From JACJXF01 sp964349045 (lineage in GTDB: Bacteria > Bacteroidota > Bacteroidia > Bacteroidales > GCA-2748055): a DNA stretch of 25,862 nucleotides. The position numbers were made by a program, and so were the translations under genes. The stretch covers positions 1 through 25,862 of the forward strand of contig CAYGFI010000053.1 of assembly GCA_964349045.1 (NCBI GenBank), read 5' to 3'. Within the stretch, counting starts at the first letter, position 1, and every line of letters begins with the position of its first letter. Of this stretch, positions 16,659 to 25,188 are shown piece by piece. The notes beneath the pieces were generated by a model that worked only from the letters and a program-made list of their open reading frames with translations, ran no database searches and had not been told where the DNA came from.

Positions 16659-19600
16659 ATGACACCAACAGTAACTATATGGCAGGAAGAGGTAACCATC
16701 CCCACCTACGGAACCGGGAAACCGGAAAAAAACCCCATGTTCATGGAGAAGCGGGTATATCAGGGCAGCAGCGGCGTGGTTTATCCTTACCCTGTCATTG
16801 AAAAAATCATGGATGAAAAATCCGATAAAATTTATACCGGACTTTTTCTTGAAAACAAATACCTTAAAGTCATGATCCTTCCCCAATTGGGGGGCCGCAT
16901 CCAGATGGCCTATGATAAAATCAGGCAACGTCATTTTGTCTATTACAACAGCGTGATCAAACCGGCCCTGGTGGGTCTCACCGGTCCATGGATATCCGGT
17001 GGTATTGAATTCAACTGGCCTCAGCACCATCGTCCTTCCACATTCGAGCCGGTTGACTTTAGCATCGAAGAAAACTCCGATGGCAGCTCCACGATCTGGA
17101 TTAACGAGGTGGAACGGATGTTTCACACCAAAGCCACCGTTGGGTTCACACTTTATCCCGAAAAGGCTTACCTGGAAATATCAGCCCGGCTTTACAACCC
17201 AACTCCCTTCCCACAGACCTTTCTCTGGTGGGCAAATCCTGCAGTTAAAGTCAATGATCATTACCAATCAATATTCCCTCCAGATGTCCACGCGGTGTAC
17301 GATCACGGGAAACGGGATGTATCGGAGTTCCCGATTGCCAAAGGCGAATACTACAAGGTAAATTACGCCCCGGGAACGGATATATCCCGGTACAAAAACA
17401 TTCCGGTTCCCACTTCCTTCATGGCCGTATCTTCCAAGTATGATTTTATAGGGGGATATGAACACGACACCCGTGGGGGACTGATTCATGTGGCGGACCA
17501 CCATCTCTCCCCCGGGAAAAAGCAGTGGACATGGGGTAATGGGGAGTTCGGGAAAGCATGGGACCGGAACCTCACCGATGTGGATGGTCCATACATCGAA
17601 ATTATGACGGGAGTTTTCACCGATAACCAACCCGACTTCTCATGGCTTCAGCCCTATGAGGAGAAAGCATTTAAGCAGTATTTCATGCCTTACTCCGAAG
17701 TTGGAGTTGTGAAAAATGCAAACACAGATGCGGTTGTGGGTATGAGCTTTATCCCGGGGGAGTGTTCTCTGAAGCTTTATGTTACAGCTCCCTTTAGCAA
17801 ACTTCTGATTCAGCTTTCGAAAATTTCAGATGGAGCTGAGATCTTTTCCGAAAAACTCGCATGCGATCCATCATCTCCCGTTTCGAAGAGCATCGCGATA
17901 GAAAAGGGAATCCCGCTCCAAGACCTTAGGCTTTCCATTACGGATCTTGAATCGGGAAAAGTACTCATCAGCTACACCGAAGAGAAACCCGGCGAAAAGC
18001 CCATTCCTTCGCCGGCTAGCCCTGCTTTAAGTCCTGCCGAAACCATAACTAACGAAGAATTGTATCTCACAGGTCTTCATCTGGAGCAATACCGGCATGC
18101 CACATATCTGGCGTCGGATTATTACGAAGAGGCGTTGCGGAGGGATCCGGGAGATATCCGGAACAATAATGCACTGGGCTTATGGCTGCTTAGAAGGGGA
18201 AAACATGAGCTGGCCGAAAACTATTTCCGCACGGCCATCAAAACCCTTACGAAGAGAAATCCAAACCCCTATGATGGCGAAGCTTTTTATAACCTGGGAT
18301 GGTCGTTAATACTCCAGGAAAAATACGATGATGCTTACGATTCATTTTATAAGTCAGTATGGAACCATGCATGGAAGCATGCCGGAAGCCTCAACCTTTC
18401 CAGGATAGCATGTTTCAGGAAAAACTACAGCGACGCTCTCTCACATATTGAAATGGCCCTGATTAACCATTGGAATAATCATTCCTGCAGGATTCTTAAA
18501 ACTTTTCTGCTAAGAAAGTCCGGGCTCACGGATGAGGCATTGGCATTTGCCGATGAATCCATAAAAATTGACCATTTCAATTACGGGGTGCTTTTTGAGA
18601 AATACCTGATCCTTAAGGAAACAAACAACTCTCAGGCTGACAAAGCCCTTTTGGATCTGCAAACCCTGATGCGAAACGAAGTGAATAACTATCTCGAATA
18701 TGCCTTTGAATACTCACAGGCAGGCCTTTTTGAAGAGGCTATCGAGCTCCTTTCGTTATACACAGGGAACGCAGCGGAAGTATACCCCATGGCCTTGTAT
18801 TGCTTGGGATGGTTCAGCTATAAGTCGGGAAAAAGCGAACAGGCGATGAGCTTCTTCAGGCAGGCAACCGCATGCAAACCGGATTTCTGCTTTCCGAACC
18901 GGGTGGAAGAGGCCGCGGTTCTGAAATGCGCAATGGGGCTCAACCCTGACGACTCAAACGCTCCGTATTACCTTGGGAATCTCTATTACGACAAGAGACA
19001 ATACCAGGATGCCATAGGTTATTGGGAGTTAAGTCGAACCATCAACCCCGATTTCCCAACTGTTCTCCGCAATCTGGCCCTTGCCTGCTTCAATAAGGAG
19101 AAAGATCCCCAGCGCGCCCTGATCTTGCTTGAGAAAGCATTCCATCTCGACGAAACCGACGCCAGGATACTCATGGAGCTCGATCAGCTCTGCAAGAAGT
19201 TGAACCACCCGCCAAAAGAGCGGCTCAAACTTCTTGAAAAGAATATTATGCTGGTGATGCAGAGAGATGACCTGTATCTGGAAAGAATTACACTGTTAAA
19301 TCAGCTGGGGGAATTCAACAAAGCTAAAGAACTTCTGCAAGACTGGAAGTTTCATCCCTGGGAAGGCGGCGAGGGCAAGGTGGTTGGTCAGTTCCTTTTC
19401 TGTCAGATTGAACTGGCAAAAGAAGCCATTGCAATGCATGATTACAGGAAAGCCCTGGCCCTTCTCGATCAGGCAGGCGAATACCCTGAAAACCTGGGCG
19501 AAGGAAAACTCCTGACAGCCCAGGAAAATGACATCCATTACCTTAAAGGTCTGGCATTTGAAAAGCTCGAAATGCAAGAGAAAGCACAGGAATATTACAA

Positions 19601-20009
19601 GCTTTCGGTTGAAGGAATAAGCATACCAGTGCAGGCTGTTTTTTACAATGACCCGCAGCCCGACAAGATCTTTTATCAGGGGTTAGGCTGGCGTAAGCTT
19701 AAAAACCAAACCCGCGCATTTGAAATTTTTGACAGCCTGATACATTTTGGTGAAAATCATTTCAATGATACCATAAAGATTGACTATTTTGCCGTTTCAT
19801 TACCTGATATGCAGGTATTCGATACAGACCTTGACCAGAGAAACCATATTCATTGCTTGTATATGCAGGGCCTTGGCTATCTTGGGAAAGGAAGTGATGG
19901 GGATATGAAAAAAGCAACTTCGCTTTTTACAAATGTCCTGAAACTGGATGTTAACCACCAGGGGGCATTGGCACACCAAAAAATAGAAACAAACAGAGAT
20001 AACGCCTAA
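16659..20009 (+). CDS. Cytosolic DUF5107 domain protein with C-terminal TPR array
   Basis: This is a large protein of 1116 residues with no signal peptide, so it should be cytoplasmic. The N-terminal part, about 30-340, is a DUF5107 domain, which belongs to the galactose-mutarotase-like fold: KYLKVMILPQLGGRIQMAYD (67-86), WISGGIEFNWPQHHRPSTFE (111-130) and PTPFPQTFLWWANPAVKVN. Glu117, His123 and His124 are candidate active-site residues. From about 465 to the end run many tetratricopeptide repeats, for example ASDYYEEALRRDPGDIRNNN and APYYLGNLYYDKRQYQDAIG. The function is not established. The mutarotase-type fold and the sugar transporter gene 11 bases downstream suggest binding or cleavage of an imported sugar or glycoside. 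The ATG at 16659 fits the conserved N-terminus. Confidence 0.88.
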   Translation: MTPTVTIWQEEVTIPTYGTGKPEKNPMFMEKRVYQGSSGVVYPYPVIEKIMDEKSDKIYTGLFLENKYLKVMILPQLGGRIQMAYDKIRQRHFVYYNSVIKPALVGLTGPWISGGIEFNWPQHHRPSTFEPVDFSIEENSDGSSTIWINEVERMFHTKATVGFTLYPEKAYLEISARLYNPTPFPQTFLWWANPAVKVNDHYQSIFPPDVHAVYDHGKRDVSEFPIAKGEYYKVNYAPGTDISRYKNIPVPTSFMAVSSKYDFIGGYEHDTRGGLIHVADHHLSPGKKQWTWGNGEFGKAWDRNLTDVDGPYIEIMTGVFTDNQPDFSWLQPYEEKAFKQYFMPYSEVGVVKNANTDAVVGMSFIPGECSLKLYVTAPFSKLLIQLSKISDGAEIFSEKLACDPSSPVSKSIAIEKGIPLQDLRLSITDLESGKVLISYTEEKPGEKPIPSPASPALSPAETITNEELYLTGLHLEQYRHATYLASDYYEEALRRDPGDIRNNNALGLWLLRRGKHELAENYFRTAIKTLTKRNPNPYDGEAFYNLGWSLILQEKYDDAYDSFYKSVWNHAWKHAGSLNLSRIACFRKNYSDALSHIEMALINHWNNHSCRILKTFLLRKSGLTDEALAFADESIKIDHFNYGVLFEKYLILKETNNSQADKALLDLQTLMRNEVNNYLEYAFEYSQAGLFEEAIELLSLYTGNAAEVYPMALYCLGWFSYKSGKSEQAMSFFRQATACKPDFCFPNRVEEAAVLKCAMGLNPDDSNAPYYLGNLYYDKRQYQDAIGYWELSRTINPDFPTVLRNLALACFNKEKDPQRALILLEKAFHLDETDARILMELDQLCKKLNHPPKERLKLLEKNIMLVMQRDDLYLERITLLNQLGEFNKAKELLQDWKFHPWEGGEGKVVGQFLFCQIELAKEAIAMHDYRKALALLDQAGEYPENLGEGKLLTAQENDIHYLKGLAFEKLEMQEKAQEYYKLSVEGISIPVQAVFYNDPQPDKIFYQGLGWRKLKNQTRAFEIFDSLIHFGENHFNDTIKIDYFAVSLPDMQVFDTDLDQRNHIHCLYMQGLGYLGKGSDGDMKKATSLFTNVLKLDVNHQGALAHQKIETNRDNA

Positions 20010-20020
20010 CTCACAAACAC

Positions 20021-21367
20021 ATGAACGATTCCTCCCACTCCTTCAAAACAACTTATATCATCGGTATTTCATTCATTTCAGCTCTTGGCGGCTACCTGTT
20101 TGGCTTTGATTTTGCCGTTATTGCTGCGGCCCTGCCTTTTTTGCGTGATATTTTTGACCTGAGCCCCTGGTGGGAAGGATTCCTGACAGGCACCCTGGCC
20201 CTTGGTTGTATCGCGGGTACGCTTTTGGCAGGGAAAATTGCAGACAGTTATGGACGTAAACCCGGACTTCTTGTCGCTGCGGGTATCTTTGCAATTTCAT
20301 CAATAGGAATGTCAGTTTCCAGTACCCTGGAAATGTTTCTTATAATGAGGTTCTGCGCAGGTATTGGGGTTGGAATGGCTTCAATTCTGAGTCCTTTATA
20401 TATTGCGGAAGTTTCCCCGGCACATGTCAGGGGAAGGAATGTAGCAATTAACCAACTTACTATCGTTTTAGGCATACTGGTAACAAATCTTGTTAATTAC
20501 AACCTCTCCGACACAGGACCTGATGCCTGGCGCTGGATGTTCGGACTGGGAGCTGTTCCATCCATTTTCTTTTTTATGGGGGTTTTATGGCTCCCCGAAA
20601 GCCCAAGGTACCTTGTTAAAGCCGGGAAAAATGAAAAAGCAAAGTTTGTTCTGGGAAAGATTGGGAATAGCAGCTTTGTGCAGGATACATTTAATAATAT
20701 TGAACAATCGCTTCATGGAGTAAAGAAATTCCCTTTCAGAGAAGTATTCAGTAAAGCTGTCCGGCCAGCGCTGATTATCGGAATCGGTTTAGCCGTTTTT
20801 CAGCAGTTGTGCGGTATTAACGTGGTATTTAACTATACATCAACCATTTTCGAATCTGTCGGTGCCAACCTCGACCGTCAGCTATTGGAAACTGTATTGA
20901 TTGGGATCGTGAACCTTGTATTTACAATATTAGCTATGTGGCAGGTCGACAAACTAGGCCGTCGTCCGCTGATGCTGATTGGGTCTTTTACGCTGGCCCT
21001 GGTGTATCTGGCGCTTTCCACTTTACTAAAAATCAAAGCAGGGCCGGGATGGATTTCACTGTTCGTGCTGATGGCCATTGCCACTTATGCTGCTTCACTT
21101 GCCCCTGTTACATGGGTGCTTATTTCAGAAATTTTCCCAAATAAAATAAGGGGTACAGCCTCTTCATTGGCGATAGTTTCTTTATGGGTGGCATATTTTA
21201 TATTAGTATTTACTTTCCCTATCCTGGCAAGTAAACTCGGAACATATGGACCTTTTTACCTCTATGCCGGAATATGCTTTGTCGGTTTTATCTTTATTCT
21301 GACTAAGGTAAAAGAGACCAAGGGAAAAACGCTTGAAGAACTTGAAGGAGTTATGGCCGGGCATTGA
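20021..21367 (+). CDS. Sugar porter, major facilitator superfamily (XylE/GLUT-like)
   Basis: The 448-residue inner-membrane protein has about twelve hydrophobic segments. It shows the sugar-porter signatures in order: GGYLFGFDFAVIAAALPFLR in helix 1, GKIADSYGRKPG between helices 2 and 3 (71-82), YIAEVSPAHVRGR after helix 4, LPESPRYLVKAGK after helix 6, QQLCGINVVFNYT in helix 7, VDKLGRRPLML between helices 8 and 9, and SEIFPNKIRGTASSLA after helix 10. Relatives are proton-sugar symporters for xylose, galactose, glucose or similar monosaccharides. It is the second gene of a two-gene unit with the DUF5107 protein and is likely to import monosaccharides released by the exported glycosidases encoded nearby. 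The exact sugar is undetermined. Confidence 0.93.
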   Translation: MNDSSHSFKTTYIIGISFISALGGYLFGFDFAVIAAALPFLRDIFDLSPWWEGFLTGTLALGCIAGTLLAGKIADSYGRKPGLLVAAGIFAISSIGMSVSSTLEMFLIMRFCAGIGVGMASILSPLYIAEVSPAHVRGRNVAINQLTIVLGILVTNLVNYNLSDTGPDAWRWMFGLGAVPSIFFFMGVLWLPESPRYLVKAGKNEKAKFVLGKIGNSSFVQDTFNNIEQSLHGVKKFPFREVFSKAVRPALIIGIGLAVFQQLCGINVVFNYTSTIFESVGANLDRQLLETVLIGIVNLVFTILAMWQVDKLGRRPLMLIGSFTLALVYLALSTLLKIKAGPGWISLFVLMAIATYAASLAPVTWVLISEIFPNKIRGTASSLAIVSLWVAYFILVFTFPILASKLGTYGPFYLYAGICFVGFIFILTKVKETKGKTLEELEGVMAGH

Positions 21368-21384
21368 TTGCATTAAGTTTCTCT

Positions 21385-21413
21385 TTTGTCCTGTATATTA
21401 TCTCTTAGCTTTG
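21385..21413 (+). promoter_or_regulatory. Bacteroidota-type promoter for the mnmD-like gene
   Basis: TTTG at 21385-21388 and TAGCTTTG at 21406-21413, separated by 17 bases, match both halves of the Bacteroidota promoter consensus (TTTG ... TAnnTTTG). The element starts just after the MFS stop codon and predicts a transcription start near 21420, giving a leader of about 25 bases before the ATG at 21444. Confidence 0.65.
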
Positions 21414-21443
21414 CAATATCAAATAAAGCAAAAAAGGAGAGAA

Positions 21444-22097
21444 ATGAAACTGGATTTAATAACCACAAAAGACGGATCTCATACCTTGTACCGGCCTGAT
21501 CTTGATGAGTCCTATCACTCGGCATACGGAGCAATTCAGGAATCGCAACATATTTTCATTCAAAGCGGATTTTTGGCAGTACCTAAAAACAATATCCAGG
21601 TTTTTGAGATGGGATTCGGAACCGGTTTAAATGTTTTGCTAACCATTTTAAAAGCCACAGATCTTAAAAAAGCCGTAAAATATTATAGTATTGAAAAATT
21701 TCCTGTTTCACCAGAGCTGGTTGCTCAACTGAATTACTCTGTTATTCTATCTCCGGGATTCCACGGGATATTTAAAACCATACACCATTCAGGCTGGGAC
21801 AAGGACATCGGAATTGGCAAAGTTATTTTGCATAAAATTCACTCTGATATCCTGGAATATACTATACCTGCAGGTAACGACCTTGTGTATTATGATGCCT
21901 TTTCCCCGGAAAAAGAGCCTGACTTATGGTCTGAAAATATTTTCCGTAAAATATATGATTCCATGACAACCGGAGGTGTTTTTGTGACTTACTCTGCAAA
22001 GGGTGAGGTCAGGAGAAATCTGATTTCAGTCGGATTCAGGGTTGAAAAACTGGATGGGCCTCCCGGTAAAAAACACATTCTCCGGGCTTGTAAATAA
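21444..22097 (+). CDS. mnmD: tRNA 5-aminomethyl-uridine methyltransferase, MnmD type
   Basis: I place the start at the ATG at 21444 (217 residues) because it is preceded by AAAGGAGAG and a good promoter; an upstream in-frame TTG at 21333 would overlap the MFS gene. The protein matches the MnmC N-terminal methyltransferase domain (DUF752): SAM-binding motif VFEMGFGTGLNVLL (53-66), NDLVYYDAFSPEKEPDLWSE (145-164) and TYSAKGEVRRNLISVGF (182-198). It lacks the FAD-dependent oxidase half of two-domain MnmC. Stand-alone MnmD proteins use SAM to methylate the aminomethyl group on wobble uridine 34 of several tRNAs. It appears unrelated to the upstream sugar genes and is probably a single-gene transcript. 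Confidence 0.88.
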   Translation: MKLDLITTKDGSHTLYRPDLDESYHSAYGAIQESQHIFIQSGFLAVPKNNIQVFEMGFGTGLNVLLTILKATDLKKAVKYYSIEKFPVSPELVAQLNYSVILSPGFHGIFKTIHHSGWDKDIGIGKVILHKIHSDILEYTIPAGNDLVYYDAFSPEKEPDLWSENIFRKIYDSMTTGGVFVTYSAKGEVRRNLISVGFRVEKLDGPPGKKHILRACK

Positions 22098-22171
22098 TTT
22101 ATAAAATTAGTAGCTGTTTTGAGATATTTCTCTAACTTCGCAGCCATTGTATAATAAACGTAAATAAACAC

Positions 22172-22927
22172 ATGAAAAATTTAAAATTATTAGTCGTTGT
22201 AATCGGAATTGTCGTTTTGATAGGTGGTTATATCGCCGGAAGTTTTTTTCCGGTTAAAGAAATCTTTAAAATCGGAAATTCAGCTAATTTAAAAGTCGAA
22301 TTGGATTCGTTCGCTTATGCTTATGGTATTTATACCGGTACCGGTATCCGGTCGAGCCTCAGCCAGATCCTGGTAGATGAAGAGTTTCCCAATGAAGGAT
22401 TTGTAAATGGCATAAGAGATGGCCTTAATGAGAACAAAAAGGTTATGGATCCTATGGCGGCCCAGGGATTTCTGCAGAGTTTCGCCATGAAACAACAGGA
22501 AAAAATAATGGCAAAGACGAATGAAAAAGCCGAAGCGAATATTGCTGAGGGAGCTGCATTCCTGGAAACAAACGGTAGTCGCGAAGGTGTATCCACAACT
22601 GCTTCAGGGCTGCAATATGAAGTGCTGGTAAAAGGAACCGGTAAATCTCCTCTTGCAACAGACACGGTAACTGTTCATTACGCAGGAACATTGTTGGATG
22701 GTACAGTGTTTGACAGTTCAGTTGAGCGCGGTGAACCTGCAACATTTAAGCTGGACCAGGTTATTCCGGGATGGACAGAAGGATTACAGCTTATGAAAGA
22801 AGGTGATAAATTCAAATTTTTTATTCCTTCTGATCTGGCTTATGGCACAAACGGTTCCCGCACCATTGAACCTAACTCAACTTTGATCTTCGAAGTGGAA
22901 TTACTAAAAGTATCTAAAGGAAAATAA
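22172..22927 (+). CDS. Membrane-anchored FKBP-type peptidyl-prolyl cis-trans isomerase
   Basis: The 251-residue protein starts with a hydrophobic anchor (LKLLVVVIGIVVLIGGYIAG, about 4-23). An alpha-helical FKBP N-terminal dimerisation segment follows at about 40-135 (DSFAYAYGIYTG; FVNGIRDGLNENK), then a complete FKBP domain at about 147-247: VTVHYAGTLLDGTVFDSS (166-183), VIPGWTEGLQLMKEGDKFKF and FIPSDLAYG (217-225). The key pocket residues Tyr170, Phe180, Asp181, Val197, Ile198, Trp201 and Tyr224 are present. It resembles FkpA/Mip-type foldases that assist folding in the periplasm; here it is tethered to the inner membrane. It seems to be monocistronic, ending in a clear terminator. A weak -7-like TAACTTCG lies at 22133-22140, but with a poorly spaced TTTG. 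Confidence 0.93.
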   Translation: MKNLKLLVVVIGIVVLIGGYIAGSFFPVKEIFKIGNSANLKVELDSFAYAYGIYTGTGIRSSLSQILVDEEFPNEGFVNGIRDGLNENKKVMDPMAAQGFLQSFAMKQQEKIMAKTNEKAEANIAEGAAFLETNGSREGVSTTASGLQYEVLVKGTGKSPLATDTVTVHYAGTLLDGTVFDSSVERGEPATFKLDQVIPGWTEGLQLMKEGDKFKFFIPSDLAYGTNGSRTIEPNSTLIFEVELLKVSKGK

Positions 22928-22970
22928 TTGGGTATTCTGACCGAGATTTTACTTATTATCACATTAAAAG

Positions 22971-23000
22971 AAAAAGGTTAGAGTTGACTCTAACCTTTTT
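22971..23000 (+). terminator. Intrinsic terminator after the FKBP gene
   Basis: A perfect 13-bp stem (arms 22971-22983 and 22988-23000) with a TTGA loop ends in five T residues on the plus strand. It lies 44 bases after the FKBP stop codon and isolates that gene from the DUF3127 gene. The A-rich left arm makes it nearly symmetrical, so it could work in both directions. Confidence 0.88.
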
Positions 23001-23042
23001 CCATCACGAATAAGCGCTTTTAAACATTTAATAAAAAATCAG

Positions 23043-23447
23043 ATGAACTTCGAAACAACAGGCAAACTTATTGAGGTTTACCCGATTACTGCCATTAGCG
23101 ACAAATTTAAGAAAAGAGAATTCGTTATTGAACAATCCGAAACAAAAAATGGCTTTGATTTCAAAGACTATATAAAGTTTCAGGTGACCCAGGAAAAATG
23201 CACACTTACCGACCAGGTAAAGATTGGTGATATGGTAAAAGTCAGTTTTAACCTCCGTGGCCGGAAATGGGAGAAAGACGGTAATGTAAATTATTTTACC
23301 AACCTGGAAGCCTGGAAACTGGAAAGTGTTTCATCAATACCGGATAATTCCGATAATTCAGGCTTTCCTGATGCATCAACAGCGCCATTAACAGATAACA
23401 AAGAACTCTCAGCCTCTGCTGAAGAACTTGACGATTTACCTTTTTGA
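23043..23447 (+). CDS. DUF3127 domain protein, OB-fold-like, with SSB-like C-terminal tip
   Basis: This 134-residue soluble protein matches the DUF3127 family widespread in Bacteroidota: FETTGKLIEVYPITAISDKF, KKREFVIEQSETKNGFDFKD, YIKFQVTQEKC and VKVSFNLRGRKWEKDGNVNY fill residues 3-94 and read like an OB fold. A low-complexity linker rich in Ser, Asp and Asn follows (97-124), and the protein ends in SAEELDDLPF. That layout of OB domain, disordered acidic linker and DDxPF-type tip is the layout of single-stranded DNA-binding protein, whose tip (DDDIPF in E. coli) recruits partner proteins. The function of DUF3127 itself is not established; nucleic-acid binding is inference. It follows an intrinsic terminator and faces the convergent kinase gene. 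Confidence 0.85.
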   Translation: MNFETTGKLIEVYPITAISDKFKKREFVIEQSETKNGFDFKDYIKFQVTQEKCTLTDQVKIGDMVKVSFNLRGRKWEKDGNVNYFTNLEAWKLESVSSIPDNSDNSGFPDASTAPLTDNKELSASAEELDDLPF

Positions 23448-23581
23448 TTCTAACCCCTTAAAATTAAATAGGTTATCGCCGGAACACAAAGAAAGAACAT
23501 TCCAAATAATTAGTTTCCGGAGCCATTCGTTGGTACTTACCCGAATTCTCCCTGGAAACCCCAAAAAATAAAGAACGAAAA

Positions 23582-24420
23582 CTATACAAGAATAGATCTT
23601 ATTGATTGTTTATGAGGCTCAAATTCACTGCGTTTCTCCTGATAATCTATTGTGAAATTGAAAGTTGAGCCATGGAAGATATTAGAATCTACCCAAATAT
23701 CTCCTCCTAATAATTGAATGATACCTTTAGCGATCGTCAGGCCAAGTCCTACTCCACCTTCCGTAGTGCCATAATCCTCATCCTGTTTTTCAAATTTATT
23801 GAAAATGGTTCCTGCCTTTTCTGTTAAGATGCCCTTTCCGCTATCTTTTACAAAGAATTGTAATTTCTGATCTTCACAAATAAAATATCCAAATTCAATT
23901 ATCCCTTTATTGGTAAATTTCAGTGCATTACNNNNNNNNNNAGCCGGTACTCGTCGGTTGTTATAATGAAATCATCATTACGTACTCCTTTATTTAGCAG
24001 AATTGCAAGATGATCTTTCCCAAGTTTATGTTTGTCGATATTATAATAGTGATAAACCTGCTGCATCAGCATATTCAGATTAACCTTTCCCTTGTTTACT
24101 TTGAGTTCGTTAACTTCCAGAAGGGAAGCATCGATCATGGAATCTACGATTGTCAGTAAGCTGTTACCGCTCTGGTTAATGTGTTCCATATACTCTTCCT
24201 TCTTGTCGGTGGAAATATTTTTATCGATAAGAAGATTGGAAAAACCCAGGATGGCATTCATAGGAGTACGCAGCTCATGCGACACGCTCGAAAGGAATCT
24301 GGCTTTGATCCTTTCGGTTTTAAGCTTGTTCTCACAGAGTTTTGCTTCGAGCTGACGAACTTTATTCTCCAGCTCAGCCGCGTATTTTAATAACTCCCTG
24401 TATGTGGGTTTACCTGCCAT
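23582..24420 (-). CDS. Soluble histidine kinase without sensor domain, interrupted by an assembly gap
   Basis: From the ATG at 24420 the first 159 residues comprise a short coiled coil (about 11-40), HisKA with RFLSSVSHELRTPMNAILGF (phospho-acceptor His48) and the start of the ATPase domain, up to TTDEYR just before ten N. Beyond the gap the same strand continues with SNALKFTNKG, FFVKDSGKGI, GGVGLGLTIAKGIIQLLGG and a TAG stop at 23582-23584, completing the domain in about 116 residues. The two parts are in different frames across ten N, so the gap length is nominal; about 26 bases would restore a normal N-box. No transmembrane, PAS or receiver domain is seen, so the input must come from a partner. 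It starts 24 bases after the TPR membrane protein gene, probably in one operon. Confidence 0.85.
23932..23941. other. Assembly gap (10 N) inside the histidine kinase gene
   Basis: Ten undetermined bases fall in the N-box of the kinase ATPase domain. The reading frames on either side do not agree for a 10-base gap, so this is a placeholder of arbitrary length and not a real frameshift in the organism. Confidence 0.97.
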
Positions 24421-24444
24421 AAGTAAGGGTTTTAAACCTGGTTT

Positions 24445-25188
24445 TTACCTAAGTTTTTTCAGGATTGTCTTTGCTTTTTCACTATAAAAACTATTTGATT
24501 TAGCGATTTCAGTAAATTGTTTTATCGCTTTATCATTTTCTTCCGTCTTCAGATAGCAAAATCCAAGATACCATTGTGCCTGTTCGATATACAGGTTATC
24601 ATTCTGCTCAATAACTTTAGAGAATGATTTCCCTGCTTTCTGGTATTCTTCTATTTCGAAATAAGAAATCCCGGAATAAAGCTGGGTTGCCATCTCTTCA
24701 GAGTCTTTCTCAAGTACTTTTTCAAATAGCGCTACCGCTTCTTTATATTCCCGGTTCTGGTACTTTTCCAGAGCGATTCTGAGTGTAAGGTCTGCCTCAG
24801 ACATGCCGGAACGGTTTGTAGAGGTAATCTCATAAGGCTGGTAGTACTTTTCGAGAAGTTTCTGACTATTATTATACCTGACAAGGTTTATAGCCGAAAA
24901 ACCCAGCAGAACTGCCAATGATGCTGCAACAGCAACACGGGTAAACCTGTTGACTTTAGGTTTCGAAGACGTATAGATCTCCGGTGCAAGCTGCGTATGC
25001 ATTTCACGAAGTTGCATCCTGAATTCCAACACTTCTGTATCAGCGAGAGCCTCATCGACCTCCTTGTACAAATCCAGTTCCTGCTGGAGATTCGGGTCAC
25101 CTTTAAGGTCCTCCTCAAACCTGGCGGCAGTTATTGCGTCTAATTCGCCTTCCAGGTACTTCGAAATAAGATGTTTGTTCTTATTCAT
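24445..25188 (-). CDS. Membrane TPR protein with anti-sigma-like N-terminus
   Basis: This 247-residue protein begins with LISKYLEGELDAITAARFEE and a helical segment to about residue 65, similar to the cytoplasmic anti-sigma head of Bacteroidota membrane proteins but without zinc-binding Cys or His. A single membrane helix follows (about 84-103, RVAVAASLAVLLGFSAINLV). The periplasmic part carries about three tetratricopeptide repeats (128-245; YKEAVALFEKVLEKDSEEMA, LYSGISYFEIEEYQKAGKSF, AQWYLGFCYLKTEENDKAIK). It would transmit an envelope signal to a cytoplasmic partner. No sigma factor gene is visible in the 670 bases upstream; the next gene downstream is a soluble histidine kinase, so that kinase is a possible partner. 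This pairing is inference. Confidence 0.82.
   Translation of the reverse strand: MNKNKHLISKYLEGELDAITAARFEEDLKGDPNLQQELDLYKEVDEALADTEVLEFRMQLREMHTQLAPEIYTSSKPKVNRFTRVAVAASLAVLLGFSAINLVRYNNSQKLLEKYYQPYEITSTNRSGMSEADLTLRIALEKYQNREYKEAVALFEKVLEKDSEEMATQLYSGISYFEIEEYQKAGKSFSKVIEQNDNLYIEQAQWYLGFCYLKTEENDKAIKQFTEIAKSNSFYSEKAKTILKKLR

Noticed and set aside
16569..17126. 185-codon ORF on the minus strand over the 5' end of the DUF5107 gene
   Set aside because: It is antisense to strongly conserved DUF5107 coding sequence, shows no domain-like pattern, and its composition follows the sense gene's codon bias.
22118..22140. TTTG followed by TAACTTCG as promoter of the FKBP gene
   Set aside because: The spacer is only 11 bases and the -7 element has a mismatch, so it is mentioned with the gene but not called.
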